This document shows, piece by piece, positions 1-6,214 of a stretch of 9,733 nucleotides of DNA. Below the pieces are notes generated by a model. It saw only the letters and a list, made by a program, of their open reading frames with translations, was not told where the DNA came from and ran no database searches. The DNA comes from Cytophagaceae bacterium (GTDB lineage: Bacteria > Bacteroidota > Bacteroidia > Cytophagales > Spirosomataceae): contig CANIYB010000071.1 in the NCBI GenBank assembly GCA_947471105.1, forward strand, positions 1 through 9,733, given 5' to 3'. The position numbers and the translations under genes are program-made. The stretch's first letter is position 1. Every line of letters begins with the position of its first letter.

Positions 1-1811
1 GCTGGATCTTTCAGTCCTTTTCCAATCGCGGAAATTTTACCATTCTTAATCAGTACATCCGTATCTTTTAAAACCCCTGATTTCTCATTAGTCCAAACGG
101 TTGTATTTTTAATCAATATCGTTTCTGATTTAGGAATCGTTTTTTGCCCATATCCATTAAATGGAAATATCACTGAACCTACTTCTTCTGATTTTACAGA
201 ACGCTTTTTATTGCTCACGGTATCAGCATTAGCTTCGCGAGTCGCTTGCCAAGAAACCCATTCTCCGTTCCCCAAAGTACCCGTTCCTAACATTGAATTT
301 CCTAAGAAGTCGCCGGATAGTCGAGTCTTTTTGCCTTGGTCACTTTTCGCATTAAAAGTCAAATTGACCAATTGGTCCTTTTGACTAAATTCAACGGCCA
401 AGGTATCTTTCCCCAGTAATTGAGCCTTATAACTCCCGGTTTCACCTGTTACTGACAACAGCACACTTTGATTTCCTAGTGTCAACTTATACTTCCCCGC
501 CAATTCCATTTTGGAATCCGTTGAAATCCCATAGGCTGAACCTTGAATCCAGTTTTCTACCAATACCGTTTTGTCTGCAAAAATAGGACCGGTCGTAATG
601 AGGAAATTGGCCCATTTACCTGCTTCCAAACTGCCAACTGCACTTGAAACTCCTAGTAATGAAGCGGGTGTTGTTGTTAAAGCCTCTAACGCTTTTTCTT
701 CAGAAAGTCCATTTTGTATCGCCTTTTTTAAGTTGGGCATGAACTGACTTATATCCTTTAATCCACTCGCCGTCAACGCAAATGGAATCCCAGCCTTTTC
801 AAAAGCTGCGGGATTTGTTGGCGCCAACTCCCAATGTTTTAAATCTGATACATTGACAAACCGAGCGTCATTGGGATCTTCTACATCCATTGCTTGCGGA
901 AAGTTAAGAGGCAAAATAAAGGATGATTTAATGGCCTTGATCTCCTCAATGCGTTGGTATTCATTTCCACCCGCTTTAAAGATGTATTGAACCCCGAATT
1001 CACTGCCAATTTTATTGGCCCTGAAAACAGACCATTTATCGGAAACTTCAAATATTTGAGGAAGGTTCGCATTATCGTTGAATGCCTGCAGGGTGAGGTT
1101 TAATCCCTCTTGGCTTGGTTTGGTTTTATACCAACTAGCATCTAAAAAATGCTGGCGTAAAAGAGCGATGCTCCCCATTAAAGAATTTGGATAATCTTGC
1201 GTCGAGGAGCCCTTGTCGAAAGAAAAGTGAGCGGATGCTTTTTCTTTTAGGATCACCATATTTTCTTTTTCTTTGGCAAGCGTTGTTAACAAACCAACCC
1301 CGCGGGAAATGCCGTCCAATTGGTGCGTGAGCACAGAACCAAATCCTAATTTTCGATATTCCTTAGCCCGTGCATCATTCACGGAAAAGTTTTTAACATG
1401 CAAAACTTCTGTTTTCAAAGCTTGGTTCCATGAATAAGGCCCCTTAGTATTAGAAAGCATTTGGGAGGGCGACCGATAAGTAGTCATCGAAGGCTGCACT
1501 TGGTTCATCCCATAATCGCTATATATATCGATAAAGGAAGGATAAATCGATTTCCCTTTGCAGTCGATGATGATGGCGTCTTTGGGTAAAGGCAAATTAG
1601 TACCAACGGCTTCAATTTTCCCTTGTTTGATAATCAGGGTAGCTGAATTGATGATGGTTTTGGCGTCTTTATAAATTTTTGCGTTTATAAAAGCGTAGTA
1701 TCCAGAACGTGGGGTGGCCACATCGTTAGCGGGATACGTGATTTGGGCGAATAGCGGACTAACGAATAGCCATAGGATAAGGGATAACCCGCCGAAGGAT
1801 TTTAATTTCAT
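1..1811 (-). CDS. Exported tandem-domain amidohydrolase, C-terminal part beyond the window
   Basis: An open frame of 603 codons runs from an ATG at 1811 off the left edge. Residues 1-22 form a signal peptide (MKLK, hydrophobic core, cleavage likely after LFA before Q23), so the protein acts in the periplasm or outside the cell. Residues about 36-105 are the N-terminal part of an amidohydrolase fold (GKIEAVG, then FIDIYSDYG at 93-101). Residues about 375-410 carry the C-terminal signature of imidazolonepropionase-like amidohydrolases (ALTTTPASLLG, GSLEAGKWANF). After a linker, a second such domain begins at about residue 563 (TVWTNEKSG, LIKNGKISAIGKGL) and is cut off. This is the tandem layout of roughly 1000-residue Bacteroidota proteins. 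The first domain lacks the metal-binding HxH: the expected FIDxHxH reads FIDIYSD. Any catalysis therefore probably resides in the missing second domain. The substrate is unknown; a role in peptide or cyclic-amide turnover is only a family-level guess. The gene lies 30 bases after the membrane protein gene. Confidence 0.88.
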   Translation of the reverse strand, partial: MKLKSFGGLSLILWLFVSPLFAQITYPANDVATPRSGYYAFINAKIYKDAKTIINSATLIIKQGKIEAVGTNLPLPKDAIIIDCKGKSIYPSFIDIYSDYGMNQVQPSMTTYRSPSQMLSNTKGPYSWNQALKTEVLHVKNFSVNDARAKEYRKLGFGSVLTHQLDGISRGVGLLTTLAKEKENMVILKEKASAHFSFDKGSSTQDYPNSLMGSIALLRQHFLDASWYKTKPSQEGLNLTLQAFNDNANLPQIFEVSDKWSVFRANKIGSEFGVQYIFKAGGNEYQRIEEIKAIKSSFILPLNFPQAMDVEDPNDARFVNVSDLKHWELAPTNPAAFEKAGIPFALTASGLKDISQFMPNLKKAIQNGLSEEKALEALTTTPASLLGVSSAVGSLEAGKWANFLITTGPIFADKTVLVENWIQGSAYGISTDSKMELAGKYKLTLGNQSVLLSVTGETGSYKAQLLGKDTLAVEFSQKDQLVNLTFNAKSDQGKKTRLSGDFLGNSMLGTGTLGNGEWVSWQATREANADTVSNKKRSVKSEEVGSVIFPFNGYGQKTIPKSETILIKNTTVWTNEKSGVLKDTDVLIKNGKISAIGKGLKDP

Positions 1812-1841
1812 TTTTCGTTTGCTGATTGATTTAATTTAAAA

Positions 1842-3191
1842 TTATTTAAGTAATTGTACTTCTGTTTTGCCGTAATAGTTAGCGATACATTTACACCAAA
1901 GATGCTTAGGGTCAGTGGATAATTCTTCCATAAAAAACATGGTGTTTTTATTTTCGATGGGGGGAATTTTTACTTGTTGATTTCTAGATGTAAGTATCAG
2001 ATCAAACCTTTTTGCATTTTCATTGGCGTATTTTTTAGCTTTATCAAAACGCCATTCCTCATAAAATTGTTTTGAGTTTGGATTAAAAAACAAGAGCGTT
2101 AAAAATATAACTAGTAATGAAATTTGAGAAATAGTCAGGCTTAAAGGATTTATTTGACCTACTTTATATTTCATCCAAACGACAAGATATCCAAACCCAA
2201 AAATCAAATACATCAAGATTAAACTCTGAATTCGATCAGGAATAAAATCTTCGCCTAGCGCTAAGGCCATGGGAACAAAAGCTAAAAAATAGCTCACGAG
2301 GAACAAGATTAAAAGACCTAAAATTTCCTTGAATGACAGAAGATATTGTTTTTTGGGCTTATCAATAGTGAAAAACAATAGGAAGTTGAACACCCAAATC
2401 AGAGGTGATTTAACATAGATTTTAAGTAACATACCAAAATTCAGTATAGACTCAGTAAGGCCTTTCATGTAGTCAATGTGTTTAGGGGCGCGGACTTTAT
2501 TTCCGGGGGAAAGGAAGACAAGCCCTATGGAAATGCCCCAAATGACGAAAAATAAAATGGTCTCTAATTTAATTTTTTTCTGTTTCCAAGCGGTATATAA
2601 TTGGAATGGCCAAAAAATTCCAGAGAACATAATCATGGAAATTTCGCTTGAACCAATCAAGCAAAAAATGATACCAGAAAGCAAAGTGACTCTTAATATG
2701 GGTTTAGAACAATAAAAATATACGTTGACAAATAATAGAACTAAATGAAAAGATAAGTAGTAATAATGGCCTGAGAACCAATAAAATAATTGGAAAAGGC
2801 CTGGTATTGTATACCAACAAACGGCTTGGCTGACCAATGAAAGAATCCAGAGATTAGGATTGTTATGCTGAATTTGGAATACATTTTTCAAAAAATAATA
2901 GCCATTAGCAAAGCCAATCACAATTAAGGCAATCGTTCCCCATTTGAAATGCTCAAAGGAAGTACTAAAAACTAAGGGATTAAAATGAAGGAGAAGGTCG
3001 GCAAAATAGCGTCCGCTCCAACCCGCATAATAATGGTAGGCGCCCAGAAATATTCCATATTCTCTGCCCATCCAGCCGAAGCAAAAGTCGTCAGTGATGC
3101 TAGGTTGATTATAAAATGATAACGTAATTAATAGGAATGCCATAAATCCCCACACCAATAAGCTAAGAAATAAAGGGATTTTTGAGAACAT
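1842..3191 (-). CDS. Polytopic membrane protein, DUF6056/GT-C glycosyltransferase-like
   Basis: A 449-residue integral membrane protein with roughly ten hydrophobic segments between residues 5 and 370, followed by a soluble tail of about 80 residues. Three motifs point to the DUF6056 group. An acidic pair in the first outer loop (TDDF, 33-36) resembles the catalytic acidic loop of GT-C glycosyltransferases. WSGRY (58-62) and LSPGNKVR (227-234) are also typical of the group. GT-C enzymes use polyprenyl-phosphate-linked sugars on the outer face of the cytoplasmic membrane, so a role in transferring a sugar to a surface glycan or lipid carrier is inferred. The gene starts 18 bases after the GT2 gene, whose product could supply the lipid-linked donor. 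The start ATG at 3191 directly precedes the first hydrophobic segment. Family membership is recognised from motifs only; the sugar and acceptor are unknown. Confidence 0.8.
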   Translation of the reverse strand: MFSKIPLFLSLLVWGFMAFLLITLSFYNQPSITDDFCFGWMGREYGIFLGAYHYYAGWSGRYFADLLLHFNPLVFSTSFEHFKWGTIALIVIGFANGYYFLKNVFQIQHNNPNLWILSLVSQAVCWYTIPGLFQLFYWFSGHYYYLSFHLVLLFVNVYFYCSKPILRVTLLSGIIFCLIGSSEISMIMFSGIFWPFQLYTAWKQKKIKLETILFFVIWGISIGLVFLSPGNKVRAPKHIDYMKGLTESILNFGMLLKIYVKSPLIWVFNFLLFFTIDKPKKQYLLSFKEILGLLILFLVSYFLAFVPMALALGEDFIPDRIQSLILMYLIFGFGYLVVWMKYKVGQINPLSLTISQISLLVIFLTLLFFNPNSKQFYEEWRFDKAKKYANENAKRFDLILTSRNQQVKIPPIENKNTMFFMEELSTDPKHLWCKCIANYYGKTEVQLLK

Positions 3192-3209
3192 GGTTTTATC
3201 GCAGACTCA

Positions 3210-3935
3210 TTAAAAAATGACTCTATTTTTTCGTAGGTATTGCGTGAAGAATAAATAGGCTATGTATAAAAATCGATTTTTAGCTCGTTTTATTTCGCTA
3301 GATATATTCCTTTTTCTAGCTTCTGCTACGCGGCAAGTAACCTGAGTTTCGATCCATTGGGCTGAGGAGTTTAGTAATTTCCCCGTATGGTCTAATGAAT
3401 AGTTCATGTACCTCGCATCTAATTTTAGCGATTGAAGCAACGGGGTTTTGACTAATTTAAATGCGCAAGAAAAATCTTGAAGTTTGGAATTAAAGATTGA
3501 GTTGCAAAGTTGGTTAGATACCTTTTGCCCAAAGCGATTAAACTCATTGTCATATTTGCGATTCCGGTACGTAAAAACAATATCAGCCTCTTGGTTCACT
3601 AGTGCTGAAAGCATTTGATTCACATTATCGATGGGAAATTGGCCATCCGAATCAGTGATTAAAGTCCAGTCGTATTTGGCCTGAGAAATGGCTTTTTGAA
3701 ATGAAAATCCCGGCCCTTCATTTTGCTCATTTCGCAAGATGGTCACCCGTTGGTTTCCAATAAAGGAATCTCGTAACGATTCGTATTGGTATAAATCGCT
3801 ATGATCATCACAAATAATCACTTCTCCTTCGGATATATCTGGATGCCGATCGAAAAACGCAAGCCATTCGTTTGCCAACTGGATTATTCCGGGGCATTCG
3901 TTAAAGGCTGCGGTGACGATGCTGATGGATTTCAT
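3210..3935 (-). CDS. GT2 family glycosyltransferase, DPM1-like
   Basis: A 241-residue cytoplasmic, single-domain GT-A glycosyltransferase. The order of motifs is standard: SIVTAAFNE at the first strand (4-13), a nucleotide-binding CDDHSD (42-47), EGPGFSFQKAI (73-83), the metal-binding DSDG (95-98), DIVFTYRNR (118-126, in place of the usual DVVxGSR), and QDFSCAFKL (153-161, in place of D..SGFRL). This resembles polyprenyl-phosphate mannosyl/glucosyl transferases, which load a sugar from a nucleotide donor onto a lipid phosphate. The hydrophobic tail (223-233, LYIAYLFFTQY) is too short and too near the C-terminus to be a confident membrane anchor, but it may touch the membrane. The start ATG (3935-3933) overlaps the epimerase stop as ATGA, indicating translational coupling. 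It precedes a GT-C-like membrane protein, a pairing expected if it makes a lipid-linked donor (inference). Confidence 0.87.
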   Translation of the reverse strand: MKSISIVTAAFNECPGIIQLANEWLAFFDRHPDISEGEVIICDDHSDLYQYESLRDSFIGNQRVTILRNEQNEGPGFSFQKAISQAKYDWTLITDSDGQFPIDNVNQMLSALVNQEADIVFTYRNRKYDNEFNRFGQKVSNQLCNSIFNSKLQDFSCAFKLVKTPLLQSLKLDARYMNYSLDHTGKLLNSSAQWIETQVTCRVAEARKRNISSEIKRAKNRFLYIAYLFFTQYLRKNRVIF

Positions 3936-4819
3936 TCTTCGATGAGTTGGCTTATTCCTTGTTCAAGCGATATTTCCGGATTCCAATCTAAGTATTTTTG
4001 CGCTTTTGATATATCGGCTAATGTTTCTTCAGCGTCTCCAGATCTCCTTTCGGTATGATAATTTTCGATCGGAAAGAAATTGGCTAACTCTTTAATGGAG
4101 TAATTGATGCCCGAACCGATGTTAAAAATTTCACCCACAGTCTCGGAATTCATTGCGGCAACATTCGCTTTGACGATATCTAAGACATGAATAAAATCAC
4201 GTCTTTGTTCGCCGGAACCATGTATTTCAAGTTTCTCTCCTTTTTTAAATCGATCGATAAAAATCCCGAGCACTAATGCATACGCTCCGGTGGCTGGTTG
4301 GCCCGGTCCGTACACATTAAAGTACCTCAAAATATTGCACTCCAGGCCGAAATTTCGATAAAACTGCTGCACATACAATTCGCCGACATGCTTGGTGAGG
4401 CCATAAAAATTCAAGAAATCCCCTGGATCTCCTTCTTTTTGAACCCCAATTTTATTTCCATAGAAAGTTGACGATCCCGAATATACGATGCGTTTAACTC
4501 CATTTTTTTTACACGCTTGAAGGATATTTAAGGTCCCTAGCGCATTGCTTTCATGACATTGTTCCGGCATATCGAAAGACGGCCCACTTCTGGAAAAGGC
4601 CGCCATGTGAAAAACACCATCGATGTTTTTAGTCACCTCGAGGCACAAATTGCTGTCTTCAATTTTACCAATGATCAATTTTGCTTTTGGGTGAATTTTT
4701 GTGGGATCGCCAAAAGACATATCGTCCAAAATGCTCACTTGATGACCTAAAGAAATCAGGTAATTGCACAAGTGAGTCCCAATAAATCCAGCGCCGCCGG
4801 TAACTAAATAATGCATCAT
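3932..4819 (-). CDS. NAD-dependent sugar-nucleotide epimerase/dehydratase
   Basis: A 295-residue extended short-chain dehydrogenase of the sugar-nucleotide type. It has the N-terminal NAD-binding GGAGFIG (8-14), an acidic pair after the second strand (D32, D33), SGSSTFYG (114-121) supplying the catalytic Ser/Thr, the catalytic YGLTK (Y139, K143), RYFNVYGPG (165-173), and RRDFIHVLDI (206-215). These match the UDP-glucose 4-epimerase/dehydratase superfamily. The length is slightly below the usual 310-340. Whether it epimerises, dehydrates or reduces cannot be read from motifs. The start has two ATGs in a row (4819 and 4816), and the first is used here. It lies 40 bases after the nucleotidyltransferase gene, which suits conversion of the NDP-sugar made there, and it overlaps the GT2 gene by 4 bases (ATGA). 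Confidence 0.9.
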   Translation of the reverse strand: MMHYLVTGGAGFIGTHLCNYLISLGHQVSILDDMSFGDPTKIHPKAKLIIGKIEDSNLCLEVTKNIDGVFHMAAFSRSGPSFDMPEQCHESNALGTLNILQACKKNGVKRIVYSGSSTFYGNKIGVQKEGDPGDFLNFYGLTKHVGELYVQQFYRNFGLECNILRYFNVYGPGQPATGAYALVLGIFIDRFKKGEKLEIHGSGEQRRDFIHVLDIVKANVAAMNSETVGEIFNIGSGINYSIKELANFFPIENYHTERRSGDAEETLADISKAQKYLDWNPEISLEQGISQLIEE

Positions 4820-4833
4820 ATATGGTTAATCGA

Positions 4834-4841
4834 CAAATTTA
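4834..4841 (-). promoter_or_regulatory. Possible internal Bacteroidota -7 element (TAAATTTG)
   Basis: The minus strand reads TAAATTTG, an exact match to the TAnnTTTG -7 consensus of Bacteroidota, ending 14 bases before the epimerase ATG. No TTTG -33 element is present at the usual 19-21 base distance. The 40-base gap is the largest within the cassette, so an internal promoter is plausible, but short AT-rich matches arise by chance. Confidence 0.3.
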
Positions 4842-4859
4842 CAATTTATCCCTAGATCC

Positions 4860-5606
4860 TTAACGGATTTGATCTTTTTGGTTTAAAAATAAATTAGCTT
4901 CATTAAGTTCCTCAGGGGTGTTAATCCCAATAGACTTATAATAAGGCTGATCTAGGCGCCAAAATATCTCTGTTTTTTGCTGAATGGTTTCAAAAAATTT
5001 AACAAAATTTCGTTCGCCGGTAACTTTCCCAAAGGGCGCATTCAATTTATATAGTGGCCATGAAGACTCAATTGACCTACGGGTAAAGGCAAAAATTCCC
5101 ATATCTTTAAACCCAAAAGCATCGCATTTTTCGCCTTCCCTACTCTCCCAAACCGCTAATGGGGAACCTAATTTAAACTGAACATAGGGAGAAGAAACCC
5201 AGACTAGAGGGACTGAAACTTCAAATTTATTCAGATCTGAAAACAAGGTTTGATGTAATTCGGCATCACAAAACGGTTGATCTCCCCATTGCACAATCAC
5301 TTGAAAATCTTCTGAACGCTTTAACAAGGATTCAAATAATTGATTCATGGCATCAAACATTCCGGTGGCAGATTCTTGTACCCAAACATGTACATTTTTG
5401 GGTGTGGAAGAGGCGATATGAAGATCAAAATATTCCTTTCCTGCCGGGCTTAAGAGTAAAATCATTTCGTCGACATGCGAAGTGCCTTGCTCCACAATCA
5501 GGTCAAAAATAGATTTGGACTGATAAACGGCTGTAAATATTTTGGGCAAATCGCTATGGAGGCGACTTCCTTTACCGGCGGCTGGGATTACGATGACTTT
5601 TTTCAT
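4860..5606 (-). CDS. GlmU-like single-domain sugar-1-phosphate nucleotidyltransferase
   Basis: A 248-residue cytoplasmic GT-A-like nucleotidyltransferase resembling the N-terminal pyrophosphorylase half of GlmU. It shows PAAGKGSRL (8-16) as the nucleotide-binding loop, LPK with K22, the base-contacting Q77 in VQES, ATGMFDA (80-86) in place of GlmU GTAHA, the metal-binding D109 in WGDQP, G147, and GINTPEEL with N229 as the second metal ligand. The asparagine of the usual NxG motif is replaced in KDMGIF (167-172). The left-handed beta-helix acetyltransferase domain of full GlmU is absent. The expected reaction is NTP + sugar-1-phosphate giving NDP-sugar + PPi; the base and sugar are not determined. 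The start ATG (5606-5604) overlaps the HAD stop as ATGA, so the two proteins are probably made together. A MobA-like or polyol-phosphate cytidylyltransferase role is the alternative. Confidence 0.8.
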   Translation of the reverse strand: MKKVIVIPAAGKGSRLHSDLPKIFTAVYQSKSIFDLIVEQGTSHVDEMILLLSPAGKEYFDLHIASSTPKNVHVWVQESATGMFDAMNQLFESLLKRSEDFQVIVQWGDQPFCDAELHQTLFSDLNKFEVSVPLVWVSSPYVQFKLGSPLAVWESREGEKCDAFGFKDMGIFAFTRRSIESSWPLYKLNAPFGKVTGERNFVKFFETIQQKTEIFWRLDQPYYKSIGINTPEELNEANLFLNQKDQIR

Positions 5607-6214
5607 CCTTGGGCAATTAAATATTTCAAATATTCATCTATTTCAGGAAAATAGAGGTCTGATTTTTTGGCAATTAGGGGGTTATGAACTCCAACGGCTA
5701 ATATACCTGCATTTTTTAAACTTTCAATTCCTTGTATTGAGTCTTCGATTCCATGCACTAAGCCTGAAATATTGAATTTTTCAATACACGTTAAAAAAGG
5801 TTCTGGATCTGGCTTGGATTTTTTATAATCGTCGGCGGCAATAATCCCGTCAAAAAATCCAGCAATTTGATGCACATTAAGCAGCAGGTCGATGGAGAGC
5901 CGACTTCCTCCCGTCACAATAAATACGCGATTCCCTACACTTTTCAAATGCCGGATTAGGTCAAAGTCAACCAAGGCTTTTATGGCATTTAGGTCGGCCT
6001 GATAGGTTTGCGATTTAAACGAAGCCAGTTTTTTCACCATGGCTTCATCGTCGGAATAATTGGCAAATACGTCCTTAGTTTTAATTCCTTTTAATGATTC
6101 ATAAGGAGGACATTCCCCTAAGCTAAATGTCGCAAAAGTCTTTTGAAATGCTAATTCGTGAGCTGAATCAGTGTCAAAAAGAGTTCCATCAAAATCAAAA
6201 AGTAGATTATACAT
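5603..6214 (-). CDS. HAD-superfamily phosphatase (beta-phosphoglucomutase-like)
   Basis: A 203-residue cytoplasmic HAD hydrolase of subfamily I with an alpha-helical cap. All four motifs are intact: motif I DFDGTLFDT with nucleophile D7 and acid/base D9; motif II VTGGS (T101); motif III KKSKPDP (131-137, lysine K132 or K134); motif IV GIEDS (E157, D158). Such proteins are phosphatases or phosphomutases on small sugar phosphates. Beside a nucleotidyltransferase and an epimerase, a sugar-phosphate substrate is likely (inference). I chose the ATG at 6214, three codons after an upstream in-frame TTG at 6223, because motif I normally lies within ten residues of the start and the overlap with the previous gene then shrinks from 17 to 8 bases. 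It overlaps the nucleotidyltransferase start by 4 bases. Confidence 0.85.
   Translation of the reverse strand: MYNLLFDFDGTLFDTDSAHELAFQKTFATFSLGECPPYESLKGIKTKDVFANYSDDEAMVKKLASFKSQTYQADLNAIKALVDFDLIRHLKSVGNRVFIVTGGSRLSIDLLLNVHQIAGFFDGIIAADDYKKSKPDPEPFLTCIEKFNISGLVHGIEDSIQGIESLKNAGILAVGVHNPLIAKKSDLYFPEIDEYLKYLIAQG

Noticed and set aside
881..1072. A 63-codon minus-strand open frame and minus-strand frame 8794-9021
   Set aside because: The first is an alternative frame inside the amidohydrolase gene, the second is antisense to the esterase; neither has protein-like motifs. A 63-codon plus-strand frame at 9016-9207 inside the esterase gene was rejected for the same reason.
1812..1841. Possible terminator between the membrane protein and amidohydrolase genes
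   Set aside because: The 30-base AT-rich gap has no GC-containing stem followed by a T run.
2476..2715. Plus-strand open frame opposite the membrane protein gene (similar ones at 3801-4058, 4553-4750, 4984-5181, 5542-5775 and 7033-7269)
   Set aside because: They lie wholly or mostly antisense to strongly supported genes and show no recognisable motif.
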